64,000 bases of DNA from Sinorhizobium sojae CCBAU 05684 (GTDB lineage: Bacteria > Pseudomonadota > Alphaproteobacteria > Rhizobiales > Rhizobiaceae), in NCBI RefSeq assembly GCF_002288525.1, contig NZ_CP023068.1:930001-994000 (forward strand). Direction: 5' to 3'. This document shows, piece after piece, positions 36,648-44,961 of the stretch. Each line of letters opens with the position of its first letter. Within the stretch, counting starts at the first letter, position 1. The notes beneath the pieces are model-generated. The model was given only the letters and a program-made list of their open reading frames with translations, ran no database searches and was not told the origin of the DNA. The position numbers were made by a program, and so were the translations under genes.

Positions 36648-37132
36648 CGCCCCTCTCCAATCGTGTTCGTCTTTGTTTCAACCGGATGGATCAGACGCGC
36701 GATCGCGATGGCGGCCATAAGCGCACCCGCTATAGCGCCGGGCAGATACATCAATCCCGTCGGCAGTCCGGTGAGCGGCGAAATGTTATGCCAGTTGGCG
36801 AGCGTCTGGCGCGCGGCACCCCAGAGAAGCATCACGACCGCAACGAGGATCACCAACCAGCAAAGCCGCTGCAGCACCGGCACGGCGCGCGGGAAGAAGG
36901 CTGCTGAAAATTCCGTTACCGCCAGGTGTTCGCCACGCCGCAGCGCCACGGCTGCGCCGAACATCACCACCCAGACGAACCCGAGCCGAGACAACTCGAC
37001 GGAACTGCGAATTCCTGACGAAAATCCATATCTCAGTACGACATTGGCAAAGACCAGGGCGATCATGGCGGCAAGCAGCGTCGCCATGATGGCATCGATC
37101 CACGCCCATAGGATCGACACGAGTCGTCCCAT
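36644..37132 (-). CDS. dctQ: TRAP transporter small permease
   Basis: 162 residues with four membrane segments; VLRYGFSSGIRSSVELSRLG and GAAVALRRGEHLAV match the DctQ family. ATG 37132 is preferred over ATG 37138 because GGAGG lies seven bases before it. First gene of the leftward dctQ-dctM-dctP operon, with an operator about 86 bp upstream. Confidence 0.5.
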   Translation of the reverse strand: MGRLVSILWAWIDAIMATLLAAMIALVFANVVLRYGFSSGIRSSVELSRLGFVWVVMFGAAVALRRGEHLAVTEFSAAFFPRAVPVLQRLCWLVILVAVVMLLWGAARQTLANWHNISPLTGLPTGLMYLPGAIAGALMAAIAIARLIHPVETKTNTIGEGR

Positions 37133-37217
37133 CGACATTCCTCCCGAATGAACATTCTCCCTGCGGAACCCGTCACTGCGGTTGCATATGGCAAGGGTTA
37201 CCGCTAACCTCCGACAA

Positions 37218-37233
37218 ATGTTATCGATAACAA
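37218..37233. promoter_or_regulatory. GntR/LacI-type operator between dctQ and lacI
   Basis: TGTTATCGATAACA (37219-37232) is a perfect palindrome identical to the core at 30604 and 42191. It lies 43 bp before the GTG of the lacI gene and about 86 bp before dctQ. On the minus strand TTGACG precedes it, giving a possible -35 for the TRAP operon. Confidence 0.5.
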
Positions 37234-37275
37234 TGATGGCCGTCAAGCGGCGATCTGAAGGAACCGGAGGAGCGG

Positions 37276-38322
37276 GTGGAGGAGAAAAGTCGAAGACTCG
37301 TGACGCTGCGCGACGTGGCTCTACGAGCGGGCGTCAGCACGATGACCGCGTCCAAGGTGATGCGCGGCGCCGGGAGCATTTCGGAAAAGACGCGACAAAA
37401 GGTCCGGCAGGCCGCCGACGAGCTCAGCTATTTGCCCAACAGCCTTGCCGGCTCACTCAGCTCCCGCAAGAGCCGCATGGTCGCAGTCATCATTCCCTCG
37501 ATCGCCGATGTCGTCTTTTCCGAGGTGCTGAGCGGGGTGAATTCCGTCTTGCGGCCTCGCGGCTTTCAAACCTTTATCGGGGAGTCGCTTTTTGATCCGG
37601 AGATCGAGACGGATCTTCTGCGGGAAATGCTTTCGTTTCGCCCGGCCGGCCTTCTCCTCAATGGCGGCATGACGCGCAGCCCGGATGCGGAAAGCCTCCT
37701 TGCACGGCGGAACTGCCCCGCAATCCGCCTGTGGGACAGCGACCATGCGGCACACGACTTCAGTGCCGGGCTCTCTCACGAGGAGGCGGGGAGGCTGGTT
37801 GCAGGGCATTTTCTAGAACGGAACCTGCAGCGCATCGCCTATGTTGGTGCGGAGCTTGGCCGTGACCTGTGCGCACGCCGTCGTTGCCTGGCGCTTCACT
37901 CAGCCCTTCGCGCCAGAGGAATCGATCTAGTCCGTGTGACCTGCGATTCCATGCCTCGGCAGGCCGAGACGGGCCGCGTCCTGACCGAAAAGCTGATGGA
38001 AACGCATCCGCAGACTGAGGCCATCCATTTCCTGAACGATGCCATGGCGCTCGGCGGCCTGTCCTATCTGCACGAGGCAGGCATTCACGTACCGGAAAGA
38101 GTATCCGTGGTCGGGTTCAACGGGACATCGATTGCAAATGCGGTGCGCACTCGGCTTACGACCATCGACGTGCCGCGAATGGAAATCGGGTCGGTGGCCG
38201 CCCGGGCGCTTTTGCAGATGCTGGCAGGCGAGCACGTGGAAGGGCAATGGCAGGCGCCCCTGCGCATGGTCCAGGGCAACACGACCTCTGCAGCACGGCG
38301 CGAGTTATCAGACGCGAAATGA
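37276..38322 (+). CDS. LacI-family transcriptional repressor
   Basis: 348 residues from GTG 37276 (GGAGGAGCGGG upstream). HTH: VTLRDVALRAGVSTMTASKV; hinge YLPNSLAGSLSSRKS; then the ligand domain with VVGFNGTSIANAV. STMTAS is close to the recognition helix of GntR-like repressors. Divergent from the TRAP operon with the operator between, so control of that operon and of itself is inferred. Second LacI protein of the island, only distantly similar to the one at 33251. Confidence 0.5.
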   Translation: MEEKSRRLVTLRDVALRAGVSTMTASKVMRGAGSISEKTRQKVRQAADELSYLPNSLAGSLSSRKSRMVAVIIPSIADVVFSEVLSGVNSVLRPRGFQTFIGESLFDPEIETDLLREMLSFRPAGLLLNGGMTRSPDAESLLARRNCPAIRLWDSDHAAHDFSAGLSHEEAGRLVAGHFLERNLQRIAYVGAELGRDLCARRRCLALHSALRARGIDLVRVTCDSMPRQAETGRVLTEKLMETHPQTEAIHFLNDAMALGGLSYLHEAGIHVPERVSVVGFNGTSIANAVRTRLTTIDVPRMEIGSVAARALLQMLAGEHVEGQWQAPLRMVQGNTTSAARRELSDAK

Positions 38323-38408
38323 TTGCTGCAGGACCTTTGATTACTGCAAGTCTTTGTCTCTAGGTCGAGGTCGATTCAGGAAGATGTTGTAGACGGAACG
38401 AGAAAAGA

Positions 38409-38430
38409 GGGGCGCCATTTGCGGCGCCCC
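38409..38430 (-). terminator. Rho-independent terminator of the sugar ABC operon
   Basis: GGGGCGCC (38409-38416) and GGCGCCCC (38423-38430) form a perfect 8-bp stem around ATTTGC. On the minus strand TCTTTTCT follows the stem. It lies 14 bp after the last ABC gene and in the convergent gap to lacI. Confidence 0.5.
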
Positions 38431-38443
38431 AGCTTGCGGGAGA

Positions 38444-39544
38444 TCACATCTTGCCCCAGATCTTCTTGTATTCGTCGCGGTAGCCGTTATCCGGATCGAA
38501 TGTGTTTTTCGGCCCGCCGTCGAATTCGACATTGTCGCCCGTCACCACGTGCAGCGGTGAGAGATAGCCGGACCATTTCTCTCCGGCGAGGGCGCGGTTC
38601 AATTCGTCGACAAGCTGCCAGCCCTGCAGGTTCAACGGCTCGGCAACGGTCACCTTCTGGAATTGACCGGCGCGAATGCGCTGATAGGCGGACTCGGAGC
38701 CGTCGCCGGCGGCGACATTGATCGGCGCATCCGTGCCGCTCTTGCCGGCAGCCGCCAGGGACGGGCCCATGAAGTCGAAATAGAGATCGTTGATCGCCAG
38801 CGAGTGCGTCCACTGGTCGCCGTATTTCTGCAGGAGCGAGGTCGTCAGTTGCGGCATGCGCTGCGATGTTTCCGCAATCGGAGTATCGACATATTCGAGT
38901 ACCGTGCCGCCAAGCGCCTCGATCTCCGCTTTCATCTTGTCGGCCTTGGCGATTGCGATCGCATAGGTCGAATCCGTGAAGATGACGACGCCCGGTTTGC
39001 CCTGCGCATCGACATAGGCCCAATTCGCCGCCGCCTTCGACACCTCCATCGCATCGGTGCTGATATTGGCGTAGAGGCCGTTCTTCTCATCCGGCCCGAT
39101 CACCGGGCCCGCATGCCATGCGACGAGCGGAATGCCGGCGGCTTTCGCCTGTTCGAGCGCCGGAGCCTGTTCGACGGCGTCGAAGCCGTTGATGATGATG
39201 CCGTCCGGCTTCAGGGCCATGGCCTGGCCGAAGGCCGCGGTGCGGCCGCCGATCGAGCCGGCGCCGTCGAGCACCTTGACCTGCCAACCAATGGCGGCCG
39301 CCGCTTCTTCCACGCCTGTGGTGACGCCGAGAATGCCGCCGTTCTTCAGGTCGCCGGCAAGCACCACGATGGTCTTACCCTCCTGGGCTTTCGGGCCCGA
39401 TGTCGGCCCATCCCAGGCACTGACCTTGCCCGCATATTTTTCGACCAGCCCCTTGGCGTCGGCCATCGGATCGGCGAGGGCAATATTGGCCACCAGCAAG
39501 GCCATTGCCGCGACCGTTCCCGTTATGAAAGTCCTGCGATTCAT
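38444..39544 (-). CDS. Sugar ABC transporter substrate-binding protein
   Basis: 366 residues with an N-terminal twin-arginine-like or Sec signal (MNRRTFITGTVAAMALLVAN, then IALADP). The type I periplasmic binding fold shows DGIIINGFDAVEQAPALEQA and DSTYAIAIAKADKMKAEIEA. It is of the ribose/xylose (RbsB) group by its partner genes. GGGAGGAAGGGG precedes ATG 39544. Last gene of the ATPase-permease-binding protein operon. Confidence 0.5.
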   Translation of the reverse strand: MNRRTFITGTVAAMALLVANIALADPMADAKGLVEKYAGKVSAWDGPTSGPKAQEGKTIVVLAGDLKNGGILGVTTGVEEAAAAIGWQVKVLDGAGSIGGRTAAFGQAMALKPDGIIINGFDAVEQAPALEQAKAAGIPLVAWHAGPVIGPDEKNGLYANISTDAMEVSKAAANWAYVDAQGKPGVVIFTDSTYAIAIAKADKMKAEIEALGGTVLEYVDTPIAETSQRMPQLTTSLLQKYGDQWTHSLAINDLYFDFMGPSLAAAGKSGTDAPINVAAGDGSESAYQRIRAGQFQKVTVAEPLNLQGWQLVDELNRALAGEKWSGYLSPLHVVTGDNVEFDGGPKNTFDPDNGYRDEYKKIWGKM

Positions 39545-39591
39545 TCCCCTTCCTCCCTTGGGTTGCTTGATGCAGATCTTGATTTTCAAGT

Positions 39592-40641
39592 TCACTCGTT
39601 TGCGGCGGCCGGCACCGGCCCTCGCGCGACCGTTCCGCGCTTGCGCTGCGCGTAACCGGCAATGCCGATGGCGACGAGCAGCGTCACCCCGTTGAAGAGC
39701 GGCTCTACGAAGAAGGAGCCGCCAAATTGCTGGATGCCGGAAATACCGACGGCCAGGATGATCACGCCGATCATCGTGCCCCAGACATTGACACGGCCCG
39801 GCTTGATGGTGGTCGAGCCGAGGAAGGCGCCGACCAGGGCCGGTAGCAGGTACTCGAGCCCGACACTCGCCTGACCGATCCGGAGCTTCGAGGCGAGCAG
39901 AATGCCGGCAAGTGCCGTCAAAGTTCCCGAGGAAACGAAGGCGCCGATGACGAAGCGGCGAACCGGAATGCCGTTGAGTGCCGCGGCCTTCGGATTGGCG
40001 CCGATTGCATAGACGTAGCGGCCGATCGGCAGATATTCGAGCACCAGCCAAAGCGCGACTGCGAGGAGCAGCACATAAAGACCGGTGATCGGCAGGCCGA
40101 GGACCATGGTTCCGTTCAGCGCATAGAAGCCGTCCGGCAGCACGCCGACGACTTGCCGCCCGCCGGTGTGCCAGAGCGCCAGTGCGTAAAGGATCGTACC
40201 TGTGCCAAGCGTGGCAATGAAGGAGTCGATCCGGGCCACTTCGACGAGCAGTCCATTCAAGAAGCCGGAAAGCGCACCGAGAGCCAGCACGATCGCCACG
40301 GCCACCGGCCAGGGCACGCCGACCATCGTCTGCAGGCTGATCGCTAGGATATGCCAAAGCACGATGCCGTAGCCGACGGTCAGGTCGATGCGTCCGGCAG
40401 CCATCGGGACCATGGCCGCGAGCGACAGCATGGCGATGATCGCCTTGTCGGAGATGATCGAGCGCAGATTGAGCACGGTCGGAAAGGTCTGCGGCAACAG
40501 GATTGAGAAGAGGATGATCAGGAAGAGCGTAAGGACTACGAGCCCATAGGCCGGCAGAAAGCGCAGAAGCTTCTGCAGCAGGCTCAGTCCCGCCAGTTCG
40601 CCTCGGGTCGGTTCAAGCGCGGTGGATTCGATCGACTGCAT
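39592..40641 (-). CDS. Sugar ABC transporter permease, RbsC-like
   Basis: 349 residues with about 9-10 membrane segments. IDLTVGYGIVL, SFIATLGTGTILYALAL, and ALNGIPVRRFVIGAFVSSGT are signatures of the BPD_transp_2 family (RbsC/XylH). YAIGANPKAAALNGIPV is the coupling loop with the ATPase. Located between ATPase and binding-protein genes. Confidence 0.5.
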   Translation of the reverse strand: MQSIESTALEPTRGELAGLSLLQKLLRFLPAYGLVVLTLFLIILFSILLPQTFPTVLNLRSIISDKAIIAMLSLAAMVPMAAGRIDLTVGYGIVLWHILAISLQTMVGVPWPVAVAIVLALGALSGFLNGLLVEVARIDSFIATLGTGTILYALALWHTGGRQVVGVLPDGFYALNGTMVLGLPITGLYVLLLAVALWLVLEYLPIGRYVYAIGANPKAAALNGIPVRRFVIGAFVSSGTLTALAGILLASKLRIGQASVGLEYLLPALVGAFLGSTTIKPGRVNVWGTMIGVIILAVGISGIQQFGGSFFVEPLFNGVTLLVAIGIAGYAQRKRGTVARGPVPAAANE

Positions 40642-40658
40642 TTTTCTCTCCCGGAATT

Positions 40659-42155
40659 TTAAGCGGCCTCGGAGGCCGAAGCGGCGGCGATAACCGCCGA
40701 GGTCGTCAGGTCGGCGCCCCGCAATTCGCGCAGGATGCGTCCGCGTGAGAAGACGAGGGCGCGATGGCAGATATGGGCGATTTCTTCGAAATCCGTCGAT
40801 ACGACGATAACGGCGAGGCCGGCTTCGAGCGCGCGCGCGATCAGCCGGTAGATCTCCGCCTTTGCGCCGACGTCGACGCCGGCGGTTGGATCCTCTGCAA
40901 TGAGCAGCCGTCGGCCGGTCGCAAGCCATCTCCCCACCACGACCTTCTGCTGGTTGCCGCCGGACAACGCCTCGATAGGCAGGCTTTGGTCGTTCGGCTT
41001 CAGTCCGACGCGCTCACCGATGGCGTAGGTCATCTCGGCTTCTCGGGAGGGGGAGAGGAAGGAAAGAAGCTTGCGGCCGGACGCCTGCGGATTGAGAAAA
41101 GTATTCTCCCGCAGCGACAGCGACATGGCGACCGATTCTTCGGTGCGGTCGCGGGCGATCAGCCCGACACCGGCGCGCATCGCCGCGACCGGGCTCGAAA
41201 GGTCTGGCTGCTGTCCGCCAATCGTGACGGTACCGGAAAAAGGTTCGCAGCCGAACAGGGCGCGGCCGACGAGTTCCTGACCGGCGCCGCGCAGGCCGAC
41301 GAGGCCGAGCAATTCGCCCTCGAACACGTCGAAGGAGACGGGCCCGGCGCCCCCGCATGCTAGGTGGCGGATGCTGACGACCGCCTCGCCCGGCGTGCAA
41401 TCCGCCTTCGCGAAAAGCTGGTCCGCCTTGCGTCCGACGATCATTTCGATGAGTTCGTCCGGCGTCGTATCACGGACCGGCTTCTGGCCAACGAGGCGGC
41501 CGTCGCGCAGGACAGCGACGCGGTCGGCGATTCTGAAGATCTCATCGAGACGATGTGAGACATAGATCATCGCTACGCCTCTCTGCTTCAGCGGCCGGAT
41601 GGCTTCGAACAGCCGCTCCACCTCGTCGGCCGGAAGGCTTGCCGTCGGTTCGTCCAGCACCAGGACATCCGCCTCGACGGCCAAGGCTCGCGCAATCGCC
41701 ACCAGGGATTTCTCCGTACGCGTCAGGTCGTGCACGCGGGTGGAGGGGTCGAAATCGCAGCCGACGAGGCGCAGGGCCTCGCGCGCCCGTTCCTCCGTCT
41801 GGCGCCAGTTGATCAGGCGCGAATTCATCGAGAAGCCCTGCGCCAGGCCGACATTCTCGGCAACCGTCATCCACTCGATCAGACCGAGATCCTGGTGAAT
41901 GAATGCCACCGGCTGACGCCGGTTGGGCTTCGGCGGCTGATTGACATAGGGTTCGCCGCGAAAGCGGATCTCTCCGCCGTCGGGCCGGTAGATGCCGGCG
42001 AGCGTCTTGATCAGCGTCGATTTGCCAGCGCCATTTTCGCCGAGCAGGGCAAGGATTTCGCCGGCTCCAAGATCAAGCGACACCTCGGACAGAGCCCGCG
42101 TGCCGCCGAACGTCTTGGTGATGGAGCGAAACTCCAGAAGCTTGTCATCAACCAT
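40659..42155 (-). CDS. Sugar ABC transporter ATPase with two nucleotide-binding domains
   Basis: 498 residues. The first domain has LLGENGAGKSTLIK (Walker A) and LVLDEPTASLPADE (Walker B). Its signature motif is the unusual VHDLTRTEKSLV. The second domain has GLRGAGQELVGRAL in place of Walker A, the signature ALSGGNQQKVVVGRWL and LIAEDPTAGVDVGAK. This asymmetric pair is normal for RbsA/MglA-type importers. ATG 42155 follows GGGAGGAGCGCA. First gene of the operon, with a perfect operator 36 bp upstream. Confidence 0.5.
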   Translation of the reverse strand: MVDDKLLEFRSITKTFGGTRALSEVSLDLGAGEILALLGENGAGKSTLIKTLAGIYRPDGGEIRFRGEPYVNQPPKPNRRQPVAFIHQDLGLIEWMTVAENVGLAQGFSMNSRLINWRQTEERAREALRLVGCDFDPSTRVHDLTRTEKSLVAIARALAVEADVLVLDEPTASLPADEVERLFEAIRPLKQRGVAMIYVSHRLDEIFRIADRVAVLRDGRLVGQKPVRDTTPDELIEMIVGRKADQLFAKADCTPGEAVVSIRHLACGGAGPVSFDVFEGELLGLVGLRGAGQELVGRALFGCEPFSGTVTIGGQQPDLSSPVAAMRAGVGLIARDRTEESVAMSLSLRENTFLNPQASGRKLLSFLSPSREAEMTYAIGERVGLKPNDQSLPIEALSGGNQQKVVVGRWLATGRRLLIAEDPTAGVDVGAKAEIYRLIARALEAGLAVIVVSTDFEEIAHICHRALVFSRGRILRELRGADLTTSAVIAAASASEAA

Positions 42156-42190
42156 TGCGCTCCTCCCAAAGCTCGGCGTTGAGAGAGAGC

Positions 42191-42206
42191 TTATGTTATC
42201 GATAAC
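42191..42206 (-). promoter_or_regulatory. GntR/LacI-type operator of the sugar ABC operon
   Basis: ATGTTATCGATAACAT, identical to the site at 30604. On the minus strand TTGACC lies three bases before it and CATAAG overlaps its end, repeating the arrangement of palindrome within the -35/-10 spacer. Confidence 0.5.
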
Positions 42207-42525
42207 ATTCGGGTCAAGTGGGATTTGCATTCCGTGGTGGATGCGGTCATTGAAGCGCGAGCGGGTCGGCTCAGCGCACCAGCTTGAAAAACCGGACCCG
42301 CTCTTCGGGACGCTCAATTTGGAGCTTCAACGACTTACAACGTCCTTTGATGCTCTTTCGAGCGACGCATATACCAGGTCGGTCAAGTAGGGTCTTTACA
42401 ATCGCTCTGCTTCGCGGGCGCGACCGTTTGAGAAAGCAGAGAGAGCCGAGAGTCCGGCATGCTCACCCGATGGACATTCGGCGCCGGCGGTGAGGCCGCT
42501 CCGCCGTTGAACATCGCTGGAGGGC
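42207..42525. other. Intergenic region upstream of the sugar ABC operon
   Basis: No gene or clear signal seen apart from the -35-like TTGACC just before the operator. Codon character and family motifs are absent in all frames. Confidence 0.5.
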
Positions 42526-42822
42526 TCAGGGTCTCGATCGTGCGTATTGTTCCAGAATGGACCCCACGATATCGCTTGCGACGGTGCAATTGCGCATTCC
42601 TTCCTGCCGACCCGCCTTCCGCAGGGTCGTCATAGCGTCTTTGAGCAGCCCCCTTATTTCCTTGGGTGAAAGCAGTTCGGACGCTTCCAGCTCGAGCAAC
42701 AGCGATTCCGTGATGTGCAATGCGGCAAGTGCGATCGCTTTACGCTTGGCCTTAAGGACGTTGGGCCGGCGCCGCGCCGCGCATCCGTTTCTCGATTTTT
42801 TCTTGCCATCTTCAAGCATCAC
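42526..42822 (-). CDS. Small conserved-looking hypothetical protein
   Basis: 98 residues, basic N-terminus (KKKSRNGCAARRRPNVLKAK) followed by an amphipathic helical part (LHITESLLLELEASELLSPK, EIRGLLKDAMTTLRKAG). Third-position G/C bias and helical pattern favour a real protein, but I recognise no family. The start may be ATG 42822 or the next Met. A regulatory or phasin-like small protein is possible. Confidence 0.5.
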   Translation of the reverse strand: MMLEDGKKKSRNGCAARRRPNVLKAKRKAIALAALHITESLLLELEASELLSPKEIRGLLKDAMTTLRKAGRQEGMRNCTVASDIVGSILEQYARSRP

Positions 42823-43140
42823 TGAGCTAAAGATAGCGCGCTCGCACTCGGCAGCGACGGCTGCTGACCCTCGAGCCGGCGAAAACGCTCCAAGTCCTCA
42901 GGCCCCAGCCTATTTCAGACGGCCTCAGAACTGCTTGAATCTAAGCCCAAAACGAGGCTGATAGGGCCGAGCGCCACGTAACGGCTGATTGGCTCGCGCC
43001 TTCTCTAAAACACTAGCCGATTTAACTGGAAACCCCCAAGGGGGCGCAGATACCGAATTTGCATTAGCTCCGATTGGCAATCTTACGTCGATCTCTACTC
43101 GATGTATCATGCAAGCTCCAAAGAAAGAGGTGCCTCGCAA
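42823..43140. other. Intergenic region before the Crp-type regulator
   Basis: No gene supported. An in-frame ATG for the downstream gene exists at 43102, but the later ATG 43141 has the better ribosome site. Confidence 0.5.
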
Positions 43141-43872
43141 ATGACATTTGCGTCTCACGCATTTCCCAGGGTGAAGGAGGCCCCGGTCTTCCGAGTAGGA
43201 CTCGACGATTGCGACAAGGCCCATCTGGGCTCTCTCGGTTTCGTTCTGAGACGCTATCCGTCGCATGCCGTCATCGCCCGCCAGGGGGACGAGCAGGATC
43301 GCATCTTCGTCATCCGTTCCGGTTGGGGCTGCATCTTCACCGAGCTGATGGATGGGGAGCGACAGATCCTGGATTTTCCGCTGAAGGGAGAGTTCGTAGC
43401 CTCTCGGGCCTTCGACGGCGAGGCCCCGGAATCATTCATAGCGCAAACCGAACTCATGGTGTTCGAGGCGCCCGCCAAGGCGTTGCTTGCGGGTCTCGCT
43501 CGCTCCCCGAATCTCGCTGCCGTCCTGCTTGGAGCAATCGCCCGTCAAAGGGCGATTCTGGTCCAGCACTTGACCAATCTTGGCCGGAGAAGCGCATTGA
43601 TGCGGACGGCTCACCTGCTCCTCGAGTTGGGGACACGCCTTGAAAAGGCGAATTCTGCAAGGCAGCTTGGGTTCGAATGCCCTCTGACACAATACGACCT
43701 CGCCGATGCGCTCGGGCTGACCGCGATCCACGTCAACCGGATGCTGCGCGAACTGAGGGAGCGGGGCTATTTGGAATTTCGCCACGGTTCCGTTCATTTC
43801 GTGAACAGAGAGGGCCTCGAGCGCTTCGCAGGTTTCGATCCGGGGTATCTCCGGCTGCCTGGCGAATCCTGA
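43141..43872 (+). CDS. Crp/Fnr-family transcriptional regulator
   Basis: 243 residues. A cNMP-binding-type beta-barrel (about 15-125; YPSHAVIARQGDEQDRIFVI, RSGWGCIF) is followed by a long helix and a Crp-type winged helix (CPLTQYDLADALGLTAIHVN, RMLRELRERGYLEF). There is no Fnr-type cysteine cluster at the N-terminus. GVQG-type cAMP phosphate residues are not obvious. ATG 43141 is placed behind AAAGAGG. Ligand and targets are unknown; the next gene is another regulator. Confidence 0.5.
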   Translation: MTFASHAFPRVKEAPVFRVGLDDCDKAHLGSLGFVLRRYPSHAVIARQGDEQDRIFVIRSGWGCIFTELMDGERQILDFPLKGEFVASRAFDGEAPESFIAQTELMVFEAPAKALLAGLARSPNLAAVLLGAIARQRAILVQHLTNLGRRSALMRTAHLLLELGTRLEKANSARQLGFECPLTQYDLADALGLTAIHVNRMLRELRERGYLEFRHGSVHFVNREGLERFAGFDPGYLRLPGES

Positions 43873-44193
43873 TTGAGAGTTCATTTCCTGAGCTAAGCCA
43901 ACGTGATTATGTTGAAAAAAGCAATTAGTGGAAGATAATCATTCATAGTCATAACGTACTAATCCGTTTATTATGACGCCGTTTGACAAGGTTCATCGAT
44001 TTTATTTTTAATGGCTATTAACATAGATTAATGATCTACGATCATTTAGGATCTATCGTTCAATTTGATATTCGTGAATGGCCGGCTTTCGAGCGACATT
44101 TGCAAAAAGTGTATTCTGGAACGGCGACGCGACCTCCCGTGAGTAGCGTCTCTTGGTTTTGTTTTTCACCCGCGTAATGTGGGGAGTTTTACC
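43873..44193. other. AT-rich intergenic region upstream of the second LuxR-type gene
   Basis: No gene. Noticeably AT-rich. A perfect inverted repeat AATGATC-TAC-GATCATT lies at 44030-44046 about 150 bp before the start at 44194 and could be an operator. Confidence 0.5.
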
Positions 44194-44961
44194 ATGCATT
44201 CAGCGGCCCGATTTTACGAGAATTCCGCGCTTCACACCTTAAATGCTTCCGCGCCCGGCGATGCCGCCGATGAAACATGCGACAGGCCGGGAACGGATGC
44301 GGCGCTGCTGCTCCTGGACCACCGCACGCTCGATAGGGAATGCCTGGCCCAATGCCTCGTGTCATACGGCGTGGGCCTGGAGGTCCTGGCCTTCGGATCG
44401 ACCGAAGAATGGCGGCGAGACGAGGATGTTCATCCGCCCATCGCCGCGGTCCTCGTGAACATAGGCGGCAGAAAGGTCACCGATCCAAATATCGCCGGCG
44501 AAATTGCCGGCCTGGTGATGGAATTTCGACCGACACCTGTCGTGGTCCTCGCCGACACCGACGAATTGTCTCAGATTCTCAAAGCACTGGAATGCGGAGC
44601 GAAGGGCTATATTCCAACCACGATCGGTTTCGACGTCTGCGTGGAAGCGGTCAAGCTGGCGCACGCCGGTGGGATCTTCGTGCCCGCGAGCAGCGTACTT
44701 GCCACCCACAAAGTCATTGATTCAGGCGGAACAGCACAACGACCCATGGCTGGGATGTTCACACAACGCCAGGAAGAGGTCATTCGGGAGCTCAGACGCG
44801 GCAAAGCCAACAAGATCATCGCCTATGAGCTGAACCTTCGCGAGAGCACAGTCAAGGTCCACATTCGGAATATCATGAAGAAGCTCAAGGCAACCAACCG
44901 GACCGAGGTGGCTTACAAGCTCAGCGAGATGTTCCCCGTCGAGAACGGGGCTCGAGATTAA
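44194..44961 (+). CDS. LuxR-type transcriptional regulator with degenerate receiver
   Basis: 255 residues. Residues 35-165 follow receiver topology (AALLLLDHRT, AAVLVNIGG, TPVVVLAD, GAKGYIPTT). Asn89 stands where the phosphoacceptor Asp should be and Thr replaces the conserved Lys. Residues about 185-250 are a LuxR helix-turn-helix (FTQRQEEVIRELRRGKANKI, LRESTVKVHIRNIMKKLKAT). ATG 44194 has GGGGAG eight bases upstream. Signal must come by a route other than phosphorylation. Same design as the protein at 22750. Confidence 0.5.
   Translation: MHSAARFYENSALHTLNASAPGDAADETCDRPGTDAALLLLDHRTLDRECLAQCLVSYGVGLEVLAFGSTEEWRRDEDVHPPIAAVLVNIGGRKVTDPNIAGEIAGLVMEFRPTPVVVLADTDELSQILKALECGAKGYIPTTIGFDVCVEAVKLAHAGGIFVPASSVLATHKVIDSGGTAQRPMAGMFTQRQEEVIRELRRGKANKIIAYELNLRESTVKVHIRNIMKKLKATNRTEVAYKLSEMFPVENGARD

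Noticed and set aside
38444..40357. 637-codon frame joining permease antisense-frame sequence to the sugar-binding protein
   Set aside because: The first 270 codons are an off-frame reading of the permease gene. The signal peptide and GGGAGGAAGGGG ribosome site place the start at 39544.
40690..40700. GCGATAACCG inside the sugar ABC ATPase gene as a further operator
   Set aside because: Only one half site is present, inside coding sequence, without dyad symmetry.
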